Source: Caldithrix sp964468415 (GTDB lineage Bacteria > Calditrichota > Calditrichia > Calditrichales > Calditrichaceae). Taken from it: a DNA stretch of 28,838 nt. The position numbers were made by a program, and so were the translations under genes. Below are positions 7,794 through 15,486 of this stretch, in pieces. Under the pieces are notes generated by a model. That model did not search any database and was not told the origin of the DNA. It saw only the letters and a program-made list of their open reading frames with translations. The stretch covers positions 1 to 28,838 of the forward strand of contig CAYXUS010000249.1 in the NCBI GenBank assembly GCA_964468415.1, read 5' to 3'. The first letter of the stretch is position 1. Each line of letters begins with the position of its first letter.

Positions 7794-9262
7794 GCTCCGT
7801 TTTTTTTCTTTTTCAATACTCCCGTCACCTCGGCCAATAATTGGCTGTACCCCTGATTCCTAAAAATCAAATGTGCGGTTAACAGTGCCAGTCCCGAAGC
7901 TCCGGCCAAAATAAAAAACATGGGAATGCTGGTCACCCTGACAAACGGTAACGCAAGTTTTAGGGCAAGCCAGGAAAAAGCGATTTGCACCAAACCGTAA
8001 AGGAACGGTCCTTTTTGCGTTTGCCAGAAATCGAGCAACGTAAACGGCAGACGCACTACCATAATGCGCAAAATGAGTCCCACATAAACCAGACTGGCAA
8101 TAACCACCGCCCAGGCCACGCCATTGATTCCGTACGGAATTAAGGCGTAAATGGTCAGCGTCAGCAAAAGCAAATAAACCACCTGCGCCTTAATGCGGTC
8201 GGTCACAAAGTCCAGCGCGTAAATAACCGAAAAAAAGCCGGTAATAAGCGTCTGAAAAAGTCCCGAAATGCACATGATTTGCAAAGGCTTAATGGTAAGG
8301 GTCCATCTGGGGCCGTAAAGATTGTAGACCAAAGAGGGGGCCAAAAAGATAAGCGCGATAAGCACAGGATAGGCGATTAAAGCCGTGTAATTGACGATTT
8401 GCTTTAAGCTGCGTACAATGCGCTGCGGATCGTCCTTAATACGCGAAAAGGCGGAAAACAACGCTTCGTTCATGGAACGCCCCACCTGCCGGCGGGTAAG
8501 GCTCATCAAATTAAACGCCCGTTCGTAATAACCGAGCGCCGTCATGTCCAGGTAGCGACCGATCAGCATGTAATCCACATTGTTAATAAAATAATTCAAA
8601 TAATCGACCGCCGAAACACGCATGCCGTACGAATACAATTTTTTGAACACGGCATGGTAATAGCGCAGGCGCGGCATCCAGCGGGCAAAGGCGAGTACCA
8701 GTACCATGTTCACCAAAACGGCCACCACCTCGCCGCCAATTAAACTCCACACCCCAAATCCCAGCAAAGCCATGACAATGGCCGTGGCGTAATTGGCAGC
8801 CGATCGTACGGAACGCGCAATGGAAATATGTTTAAAATCCAGTTCGCGTTTCAGCAGGCTTTCGCCCACCATTATGAACGTGTTAAAAATAAACGTCAGG
8901 GCGATTACCCGCACCAAATCGACCACCGCTTTGTTGTGCACAAAACGCGCAAAATAGGGGGCACCGACAAGCAGGACTAAAAACACGGTCAAGTTCAAAA
9001 CAAAACTGGCGGTAAAGATCGTATCGATTTCCGCCCGCTCGATTTCATCTTTTTGAACAAGGACCGTGGAAAAACCAAAGTTAGAGATGCGCCGCCCCAG
9101 ACGAATCACAATTAAACTAACGCCGTAAAGTCCGAAGTCTTCGGGAAAAAGCAGGCGCGCCAGAATGATGGAAGTGAGCAACCGCGATGTTTTGGAGAAC
9201 AAAATGTTAAAGATGTTCCAGAAAACCGCTATTTTCGTGCGCTCTTTTAAATTTTTTCCCAT
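7790..9262 (-). CDS. Polysaccharide flippase, Wzx/MOP superfamily (copy 1 in the locus)
   Basis: A 490-residue multispanning MOP-superfamily protein related to the flippase at 5072-6514. It shows the same N-terminal block (SRLLTSIILARLLFPEDFGLYGVS), NFGFSTVLVQKDEIERAEID, and the central YMLIGRYLDMTALGYYERAFN segment. It is expected to translocate undecaprenyl-linked oligosaccharide across the inner membrane. The start ATG at 9260-9262 follows CGGAAG. An intrinsic terminator ends only 14 bases upstream of this start, so expression depends either on read-through or on a promoter between the acyl carrier protein gene and the terminator. The stop codon overlaps the start of the LarA-like gene, implying translational coupling. 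The last residues are KKKKNGA. Confidence 0.9.
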   Translation of the reverse strand: MGKNLKERTKIAVFWNIFNILFSKTSRLLTSIILARLLFPEDFGLYGVSLIVIRLGRRISNFGFSTVLVQKDEIERAEIDTIFTASFVLNLTVFLVLLVGAPYFARFVHNKAVVDLVRVIALTFIFNTFIMVGESLLKRELDFKHISIARSVRSAANYATAIVMALLGFGVWSLIGGEVVAVLVNMVLVLAFARWMPRLRYYHAVFKKLYSYGMRVSAVDYLNYFINNVDYMLIGRYLDMTALGYYERAFNLMSLTRRQVGRSMNEALFSAFSRIKDDPQRIVRSLKQIVNYTALIAYPVLIALIFLAPSLVYNLYGPRWTLTIKPLQIMCISGLFQTLITGFFSVIYALDFVTDRIKAQVVYLLLLTLTIYALIPYGINGVAWAVVIASLVYVGLILRIMVVRLPFTLLDFWQTQKGPFLYGLVQIAFSWLALKLALPFVRVTSIPMFFILAGASGLALLTAHLIFRNQGYSQLLAEVTGVLKKKKNGA

Positions 9263-9276
9263 AGTCTTCCGGCGTT

Positions 9277-9304
9277 AAAAAAATGGGCATGTTGCTGCCC
9301 ATTT
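9277..9304 (-). terminator. Intrinsic terminator just upstream of the flippase start
   Basis: A nine-base perfect inverted repeat, AAATGGGCA (9281-9289) and TGCCCATTT (9296-9304), with a six-base loop. On the minus strand the right arm runs into seven T (9277-9283). It lies between the acyl carrier protein gene and the flippase gene and ends 14 bases before the flippase ATG. The 56 bases upstream hold G-rich segments, including GGCATGCC, that could pair with one arm of the stem; that alternative pairing is speculative. Confidence 0.8.
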
Positions 9305-9360
9305 AAATTTGGCTACGGCATGCCCCTGCCTCTCCCAGGATTGAGACGGCCGCTTTTGGC

Positions 9361-9603
9361 TTACGATTTTTTGGATTGAATATAATTGACGATGGCATTA
9401 ATGGTGTCGAAATTTTCCGGGAACAAATCGTCATCATCCACTTTAATGTCAAACTCCTTCTCGATAAAGCTGATCAAATCCAGCATTTTAACCGAATCGA
9501 TGATGCCCAATTCCAACAACGAATCGTCGTAATCCAGATTGGCAAATTCGTCTTTTAACGAATCATCGTACAAGAAATCAATAATTGCTTTGTGCATGTC
9601 CAT
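9361..9603 (-). CDS. Stand-alone acyl carrier protein (DltC/ACP-like)
   Basis: An 80-residue acidic carrier protein. The phosphopantetheine attachment serine is S37 in the LGIIDSVKMLDLI block, at the expected place at the start of helix II, and the FPENFDTINAIVNYI block matches helix III/IV of carrier proteins. It presumably carries an acyl or aminoacyl group as a thioester for a dedicated transferase. GIIDSV, rather than the ADSLDTVEL of fatty-acid AcpP, points to a specialised carrier like those of DltC-type or secondary-metabolite systems. The start ATG (9601-9603) has a strong GGAGG seven bases upstream. The GNAT-like gene upstream is 23 bases away, suggesting a pair. No adenylation enzyme or phosphopantetheinyl transferase is in the window. 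Confidence 0.88.
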   Translation of the reverse strand: MDMHKAIIDFLYDDSLKDEFANLDYDDSLLELGIIDSVKMLDLISFIEKEFDIKVDDDDLFPENFDTINAIVNYIQSKKS

Positions 9604-9626
9604 GTATTTACCTCCGTTTCATTTTT

Positions 9627-10688
9627 TTAAGCGTCTCGATCGCCCACCGTCATAAACCAATTGTTCGGGTTAAGTACCAGCGGCGCCAGCGTGGGATTTT
9701 GTTCGGCATTGGCATAGGCAATAACCGCCGAGGTGGCGTCATCACGCCGTTTAAACCCAATGGCTTGCAAGGCGGAAATTAACGTATTGTGCTCCTGAAT
9801 AATAAACGAAAGGGCCGTAGCCGGGCGTTGCCGGTACACATCGCTAACAAAAGTAGCCAGCATGGGTAAACCATAGCGGTTAAAATCGTCGCAAAGAACA
9901 TCGATCAAATGCAAAACGTTGTTTTTTTCGAGAAAAAAAATCGTGCCGCGCAAACGGCCGTCCGCAACAAAATCGTATTGCCGGTAATGAAAATTCGGAT
10001 GACGGGCGAATTTCCATTCCAAATATTTCACGCTCCGCGTCCCTACCACCGGGAACTGCGTTTTCATGGCTTCGAACAAATGCCCGTGCTCGGCTTTGCA
10101 AACCACCTGCTCGCGAAAGGTGCCCTGCGCTCCTTTTGCCCGTTTGAGAGCAAACTTTACCTTAAAGAACGAATCCACCGGCCAGGCCAGAATTTTAGCC
10201 AAAGCCTGCGGACTAATCTTATCTTTCAAATACCGTTCCACCTTTAAAGGCAAGGCAAAACGTACCATCTGGCTGATTTTTTGATGTCCCACACGCAGAT
10301 GAATTACTTCCATGCGTTCGTTGGGATGGGCGTACAAAAAGGGCACTTCACCCGAATCGACCGCCATTTTGGCTTCTTTGCGCAGTTTTACCGCCACACC
10401 CAGCGTACGGTATTTTTTTTCGATGGAAAAATCGCCGCAGTTCCAGGCCAGGTATTCCTTACCTTGCACAAACACCGGGCGGGGAAAGACCCCGGTAAAA
10501 CCCACGGGAATGTTTTTGGTATCTTCCCAGATAATCCAGGCTTTGGCCCGGCCAAAGGGATTGTTCAAATAAATCCAGTCGATGCGCCTGGCGTAATCCA
10601 GATCGCTGCGATTGCGATTGCGGGCCAAAATATCGATCATGATCTGCTTGTCTTTTTCCGGGTCGGCCTGTTTGACAACGTAGCCCAT
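9627..10688 (-). CDS. GNAT-like acyltransferase, polysaccharide-locus type
   Basis: A 353-residue protein that looks like a GNAT-superfamily acyltransferase. An N-terminal VKQADPEKDKQIMIDIL block matches the usual first strand and helix. GDFSIEKKYRTLGVAVKL near residues 86-103 resembles the acyl-CoA pyrophosphate-binding loop and helix. The C-terminal half has a second strand/helix pattern ending LVLNPNNWFMTVGDRDA, an ending I associate with GNAT proteins of EPS clusters. GNAT enzymes transfer acyl groups from CoA or carrier proteins to amines. The acyl carrier protein gene directly downstream could supply the donor, which is inference. The start ATG (10686-10688) uses GGAGT inside the end of the GT2 gene, three bases after that gene's stop. 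Acceptor unknown. Confidence 0.7.
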   Translation of the reverse strand: MGYVVKQADPEKDKQIMIDILARNRNRSDLDYARRIDWIYLNNPFGRAKAWIIWEDTKNIPVGFTGVFPRPVFVQGKEYLAWNCGDFSIEKKYRTLGVAVKLRKEAKMAVDSGEVPFLYAHPNERMEVIHLRVGHQKISQMVRFALPLKVERYLKDKISPQALAKILAWPVDSFFKVKFALKRAKGAQGTFREQVVCKAEHGHLFEAMKTQFPVVGTRSVKYLEWKFARHPNFHYRQYDFVADGRLRGTIFFLEKNNVLHLIDVLCDDFNRYGLPMLATFVSDVYRQRPATALSFIIQEHNTLISALQAIGFKRRDDATSAVIAYANAEQNPTLAPLVLNPNNWFMTVGDRDA

Positions 10689-10691
10689 TTC

Positions 10692-11843
10692 TTACTCCTG
10701 CCGAATCGTTTTCCAGGTGACGTATTTTTTACCGTACAACGCTTCCGTAATGCCCTGAAGCGAAGCCAGATTAACCATGTCAAAATAATACGGCAAATTG
10801 ACAAAGAAGGGCGCCTTTTTGCCGCGTTTATCCAGCCAATAGCCCAGCAAAGCTGTGAGATGAAAGAGTACCTGCAGCACAAATAACGCTGCGTAAAACG
10901 GATTTCTTTCGATCAAAAATCCGTTGCTAATCAAGGCGGCAAGCGCAAAAAAACCGCCCAGCCAGCGCAGTAGTTTGTGGCTAAATACCTGCAGGGCGTA
11001 AAAACCGGTTTTAAAGGGATTGAGAATTTGCGCGTTTTTCCACAGCCCGCGCCAACTGCGGTTAACAATGCGCCGCTTGCGCCAGTATTCTTTTAAGAAA
11101 GAAGGCGAGGCTTCTTCGTAACAAACGGCCCTTGGATTAAAAATGCCGCGATAGCCCTGCAAAATAATTTGCATGGGATTGACAAAATCGTTGATGTCGT
11201 CTTCGTGCAAGGGTTTGAACAAACTGCGCCGGATGGCGTAAATGGCGCCGTCGCCGCCTACCACCGAGCCGATGGCCGACTCGTTCATCTTCATTTTTAC
11301 TTCGAGCGACCAGTAGGTGTCTTCCTGCGCCCCGGCCGCGCTTTTGTAATCTTTGTAATAACGCGCGTAGCCCACCACGTAACCCACCGTGTCGTCCGCA
11401 AAATATTTGACCAGTTCCCGCAACGCATCGGGTTCGTAAATGGAATTGGCATCGGAAAAGACCACCACTTCCGCATCGATTTTCTTCATCACCTCCGTAA
11501 TGCCGAAGGTTTTACCTCTGCGTTCCTGCAAGCGGAACAGGTGCACCCGCGCGTTGCCAAAATCGCGCACCAAACGATCGGTGGCATCGGTGGACGCATC
11601 GGACACGACCCAAATTTGTAATTTGTCCGCCGGGTAATCCAGAGCCAGAGAATTTTTAAGTTTGTCTTCGATGACATCCTGCTCGTTGAAGGCCGAAATA
11701 ACCAAGGCCACCGTGGGTTCGTAATTTTCATCTGCGCGGGCCGGACGTACAAAGATCTTTTTTAAAAGTGTTAAGAGCAAAGGATAGCCAATGTAAATGT
11801 AAAATAACAGGAGAACGCTGGCCCAGAAAATCGTTTCGGTCAT
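10692..11843 (-). CDS. Membrane-bound glycosyltransferase family 2
   Basis: A 383-residue GT-A enzyme with an N-terminal membrane anchor (about residues 6-28) and two or three C-terminal spans (about 281-345). Family 2 motifs are in order: VISAFNEQDVIED near 48, VVSDASTDAT (D82) for nucleotide binding, FSDANSIY (D131, the DXD-like metal site), VVGGDGAIYAIRR near 194, EDD at 214-216 with the catalytic-base-type aspartate, and RKRRIVNRSW near 255 in place of QXXRW. It would transfer a sugar from a nucleotide donor to a lipid-linked acceptor at the inner membrane. The C-terminal ending (YGKKYVTWKTIRQ) is usual for this subgroup. It lies between the FemAB-like and GNAT-like genes. Specificity is unknown. 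Confidence 0.88.
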   Translation of the reverse strand: MTETIFWASVLLLFYIYIGYPLLLTLLKKIFVRPARADENYEPTVALVISAFNEQDVIEDKLKNSLALDYPADKLQIWVVSDASTDATDRLVRDFGNARVHLFRLQERRGKTFGITEVMKKIDAEVVVFSDANSIYEPDALRELVKYFADDTVGYVVGYARYYKDYKSAAGAQEDTYWSLEVKMKMNESAIGSVVGGDGAIYAIRRSLFKPLHEDDINDFVNPMQIILQGYRGIFNPRAVCYEEASPSFLKEYWRKRRIVNRSWRGLWKNAQILNPFKTGFYALQVFSHKLLRWLGGFFALAALISNGFLIERNPFYAALFVLQVLFHLTALLGYWLDKRGKKAPFFVNLPYYFDMVNLASLQGITEALYGKKYVTWKTIRQE

Positions 11844-11882
11844 TGTTTGATTACCTATTCGCGATTAAACTTTTATGATTTC

Positions 11883-11986
11883 CCGATGCAGGCACATCGG
11901 CTTTACCGGAACCGATTAAAATCTTTCTTCAAAACATTTGGAGCCCCAAAGCTTGCCGCCTTGTCTCACAATGCGCCGCACATTGT
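11883..11986. repeat. Two small hairpins in the gap between the FemAB-like and GT2 genes
   Basis: The 158-base gap (11844-12001) holds two perfect six-base inverted repeats. One is CCGATG/CATCGG with a six-base loop (11883-11900) and the other is ACAATG/CATTGT with a seven-base loop (11968-11986). Neither is followed by a T run on the minus strand, so they are not intrinsic terminators. They may shape mRNA stability between the two genes, or they may be chance. Confidence 0.3.
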
Positions 11987-12001
11987 TAACTCCCCGAACT
12001 A

Positions 12002-13033
12002 TCAGGGCAAATTTTTGACGATGCCCGGGCCCAACGTGTTGGTAAACCACAAAGGCAGTTTTTGCCAAATTTTAATGGCCAACTGATATTTCGGATTTTC
12101 TTTATTGACTTCGGGCAAGGATTCACCCGGGGCAAGAGCGTAATACCAATACAACTGTACTTCGCGACCGCCCCACTGCTTTTTAAAGCGGTAGGTGCCC
12201 CCTTCTTTGGTACCGCGACCGAAATCGAACACACGGTAGCCCTTTTCAATGGCCTGCTTGAGCACCTCCCAATACAGCAGCATATTGGGACTAAAACGGT
12301 TGTATTTGCGCAGCGACGAGGCCCAGGGAATTTCCAGCGTATCTTTGTAGCCCAGTAAAAAGGCCGCGGCAACCGGTTTGTGATCGCGCGTGTACACGGC
12401 GGTTAAAAAGGCCCGTTCAGGCAAAGTCTGCAAAATGGTTCTGAAAATATTTTTGCCGTACACCGGCGTACCCAAATGACGCATGTTGCGGCAAAACACG
12501 TAATAAAAATCGTCGAGCAGCTCCAGACCACCGCTTTTGGCGTACATTTCTTCTTTGATGGGGCGCCGAATCTGACTGCGCAGCTTGGCTTTGAATCCCT
12601 TCCACAGCACATCCGCATCATCGGGCAAATCGAGCAAAAAAGTGACCTTGCTGGTTTTCACCGCAAAAGGAAAAGCATCGGGCTGATCGTAGCGAATTTC
12701 CACGGCTTCGGAAGCGGTTGCGATGCGCAGGTTTTCGATTTCCTGCAAAATAAGGTCTTTTGCCTGTTCATTGCTCCACAAAGGCCCGCCGTAATTCACG
12801 TAAGGCAGGGAGATGAGTTGCTTGCCCACCAGAAAGGTGTGAAAACGAATTACCGGCAAAATGCCCGTAATTTGTTCGCCGTCGAGCACCAAACGATAAA
12901 GCGGCTTTTTGCCGAAAGCACGTTCGGTAATGTTCATCCATTCGGTGCGATGGTAAATGCGTCCTTGCGGGTGGGCATCCACATAGGCATTCCAGCGCGA
13001 TACGCGTTCTGCTGTGAGGGAGACAACTTCCAT
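12002..13033 (-). CDS. FemAB-like GNAT-fold transferase (exosortase/EPS-associated type)
   Basis: A 343-residue protein of the FemAB-related family with two tandem GNAT-like halves. Signature stretches are HPQGRIYHRTEWMNITERAFG near residue 21, LRSQIRRPIKEE near 151, a PNMLLYWEVLKQAIEKGYRVFDFG helix-strand unit, and FGRGTKEGGTYRFKKQWG (about 271-288). That combination, with the ending LGPGIVKNLP, matches my memory of the PEP-CTERM/exosortase-associated FemAB family (TIGR03019). Classical FemAB enzymes transfer amino acids from tRNA. The role of this branch is not established, and modification of the glycan or its carrier is a guess. The start ATG follows GGAAGGTAA. A terminator lies 24 bases upstream, and no exosortase gene is present in the window. 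Confidence 0.82.
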   Translation of the reverse strand: MEVVSLTAERVSRWNAYVDAHPQGRIYHRTEWMNITERAFGKKPLYRLVLDGEQITGILPVIRFHTFLVGKQLISLPYVNYGGPLWSNEQAKDLILQEIENLRIATASEAVEIRYDQPDAFPFAVKTSKVTFLLDLPDDADVLWKGFKAKLRSQIRRPIKEEMYAKSGGLELLDDFYYVFCRNMRHLGTPVYGKNIFRTILQTLPERAFLTAVYTRDHKPVAAAFLLGYKDTLEIPWASSLRKYNRFSPNMLLYWEVLKQAIEKGYRVFDFGRGTKEGGTYRFKKQWGGREVQLYWYYALAPGESLPEVNKENPKYQLAIKIWQKLPLWFTNTLGPGIVKNLP

Positions 13034-13057
13034 TTACCTTCCAATCGCCTTATTACT

Positions 13058-13097
13058 AAAAGAGGGATTCGACACAGTGCCGAATCCCCTCTTTTTT
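13058..13097 (-). terminator. Intrinsic terminator after the Wzc-like gene (probably bidirectional)
   Basis: The stem is AAAAGAGGGATTCG (13058-13071) with CGAATCCCCTCTTTT (13081-13095), a one-base bulge and a nine-base loop. On the minus strand it follows the Wzc-like gene and ends in four T. On the plus strand it ends in six T, so it would work in both directions. The next gene start (13033) is 24 bases past it, leaving no room for a full promoter in between. Confidence 0.75.
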
Positions 13098-13130
13098 ACT
13101 TGCTAAAAAAATGAAAACACAAAATTTCTA

Positions 13131-15467
13131 TTAATAGTTGTAATACGAATAGCGATATTTCTTATGATCAATGCCTTCTTTGGCAAAATTAAGCACAATA
13201 CCGATCAGCTTTTCATTCAGAGTGTGGTACTCTGCCAGTTTGGTTTTCAAATGCTCGATGTTCGATTTTCCGGCGCGCACCACCAAAAGCCCGCCATCCA
13301 CATAGCGCGAAACAATGATGGCATCCGAAGCCACGGCAATGGGTGGGGTGTCCACAATCAAAAAGCCAAAGCGATGTTTGAGAAATTCGATCAATTCCTG
13401 AGCCCTCGGACTGCCCAGCAATTCGGACGGATTAGGAATGGGTACCCCGCTGCTGATTAAAAACAAATTGGGGATATGAGTCGTCTGAATAATCTTTCGC
13501 ACGTTCTCGTCGGTAATATCGGCATTGCTGTAAAGGAAATCGGAAAAGCCGGGTTTCTTTTTGCAGGCAAAAGAATTGTGCAACACCCCGCGCCGCAAAT
13601 CCCCATCGATTAAAACGGTAGGTAACTTTTGCTGGGCAAAAGTAATGGCCAAATTGCCGGCATTTAACGATTTGCCTTCGTCAGGGTTTAAAGAAGTGAT
13701 GAAAACGGATTTGATCTTTTTCTCTTTGTTAAACAAAATCTGCGTACGCAGGCTTCGATAGGCTTCGCCAACGGGTGTGGGAGAATAGTCGGCCGTAACC
13801 AGTTTGGGATCCACACGGGCCGGTTCGTCAATTTTAACGTCGATCAAGTCTTTTTCCGTTTTGATTACCGGAATTTTACCAACCACGCGAATCGGAATCG
13901 CTTTTTCCAGTTCATCGGCCGTACGCACGGTTTTGTCGAAGAAATCGAGAATGATCACCAGTACCACACTCACACCAAGGCCCATCACTAACGCGATGAG
14001 CAAAATTTTCAAATAGGTTTTAAATTTGCTGATGGGCAAAGGTACCGGGGCCTTGTCCAGCACAACCACATCGCCTACTTCCACGGCGTCGGCAATTTTG
14101 GCCTGGTTGTATTTAATGAGCAACGAAGAATATACCTGATCGGCCACGGAACGTTTGCGTTCCAGTTCGGCCAGCTTTAATTCTTTGGCCGGCAATCGGC
14201 GAATTTTACTGGTGTTTTCTCTGATTTTATTATTCAGTTCATTAATTTGCATGTCCATTTGCGCCAGCAAATTTTGAGCCGTCAAAAGCACCTTTCTTTC
14301 CAGATCCGCCAACTTCTTGGTATTCTCTTTTACCACCGGATGGGTCGGCGAATAGGTGTTTAACAATCGGGCACGTTCGTTTGTTAACGTCGTAAATTCC
14401 GAAGAAAGCGCCGCAGCCGTCGGGGCTCCCTGTGAGGTTAAATAGGAAATGATTTCGTTTAGAATGGAATACCGGTCATCTCCTTTGCTCGATTGTAAAC
14501 GGTGAATAAGGCTCTGTAATTCCTTCCGTTTGCTAACAAGCTGGGCCTTTTGGGCATCATAGTTGGAAATTCCGCTGATAATGCCCGAGGCATCGGCCGT
14601 TAATCCCACCCAGGGATTTCGTTCACGAAAGGCTTTTAATTCTTTTTCTGCCTGATCCAGTTCTTGTTTGGCGGTTTGCAGTTGCTCCTGCAAAACATTC
14701 AGTACTTCACGCGTTTGATATTTTTTAAGACTCAAATTTTCTTTTACAAATTCATCGATAATCGTATTTAAGGTTCTGGCAATCAAATGGCGGTCAACCC
14801 CGTTAATAGAAACAGCCAGTAGCGTGTGCGCCCTGTTTTTGAATTTGTAATTCAATGAGTTGTACAAACTTTCGATTGCTCTGGAACGCGAACTCACCGA
14901 ATAGATCAACTTATCATGGGTATCCCAATAGCTTCGTTTCATTTTGATGCCTACGCCACCATACTCGATCAGGTCATTTTCCGGATAGTCCACTTCCAGC
15001 ACTTTTTTGTTTTCTATGGAGTGGTCCTGATTGGTGTAAAGCAGAACCAATTTGTTGCCGTTTTTGTGCAGCTCGAAATGGCCTTTTAAATAATTGGGAT
15101 GCAAATAGACACTGTCCACCGCATCGTAGCGATCCACCCCGCTAAACCGCACCATGAGGCTTAGTTTATCAACCACCTTGCCCAGAAAATTCCGGCTCAT
15201 TAAGATGCCCAGCTTGCTGTCAAAATCGGGGCGTCCACGGGTGCTCATTTCATTGAGTGAGCGCGTGTCCTGAAATTGCAGCAAAGCCTGGGTGGTATAC
15301 ACGGGTCGGGGGCTCAGCTTATACCCAACGGCCAGGGTAAAAAGGAAAACAATAAAGAAGACTCCAAGCATGAGCCACTTTTTACGCCGGAAGAGCCGAA
15401 TGTAATGATGCCAATCCAATTTGGAATCGGTCAAATTTAAATCTACAGATTTCTTTTTTTCTTGCAT
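13131..15467 (-). CDS. wzc: Wzc-like chain-length regulator and bacterial tyrosine kinase
   Basis: A 778-residue inner-membrane protein controlling chain length and export of polysaccharide. Its order is a Wzz domain with first membrane span (about 31-52), a long periplasmic coiled-coil region (about 225-440), a GNVR-type segment (LAELERKRSVADQVYSSLL), a second span (about 486-509), then a cytoplasmic BY-kinase domain. The kinase shows EAYRSLRTQI (568-577), Walker A SLNPDEGKS (592-600), Walker A' VLIDGDLRR (618-626) and Walker B FLIVD (702-706). It ends in a tyrosine cluster, KYRYSYYNY, with five tyrosines for autophosphorylation. No partner phosphatase (Wzb type) is in the window. The start ATG follows AAGGGA. 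It is 19 bases downstream of the Wza-like gene and followed by a terminator, closing the export unit. Confidence 0.93.
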   Translation of the reverse strand: MQEKKKSVDLNLTDSKLDWHHYIRLFRRKKWLMLGVFFIVFLFTLAVGYKLSPRPVYTTQALLQFQDTRSLNEMSTRGRPDFDSKLGILMSRNFLGKVVDKLSLMVRFSGVDRYDAVDSVYLHPNYLKGHFELHKNGNKLVLLYTNQDHSIENKKVLEVDYPENDLIEYGGVGIKMKRSYWDTHDKLIYSVSSRSRAIESLYNSLNYKFKNRAHTLLAVSINGVDRHLIARTLNTIIDEFVKENLSLKKYQTREVLNVLQEQLQTAKQELDQAEKELKAFRERNPWVGLTADASGIISGISNYDAQKAQLVSKRKELQSLIHRLQSSKGDDRYSILNEIISYLTSQGAPTAAALSSEFTTLTNERARLLNTYSPTHPVVKENTKKLADLERKVLLTAQNLLAQMDMQINELNNKIRENTSKIRRLPAKELKLAELERKRSVADQVYSSLLIKYNQAKIADAVEVGDVVVLDKAPVPLPISKFKTYLKILLIALVMGLGVSVVLVIILDFFDKTVRTADELEKAIPIRVVGKIPVIKTEKDLIDVKIDEPARVDPKLVTADYSPTPVGEAYRSLRTQILFNKEKKIKSVFITSLNPDEGKSLNAGNLAITFAQQKLPTVLIDGDLRRGVLHNSFACKKKPGFSDFLYSNADITDENVRKIIQTTHIPNLFLISSGVPIPNPSELLGSPRAQELIEFLKHRFGFLIVDTPPIAVASDAIIVSRYVDGGLLVVRAGKSNIEHLKTKLAEYHTLNEKLIGIVLNFAKEGIDHKKYRYSYYNY

Positions 15468-15486
15468 TTTTCTGTTCCCTTATGAG

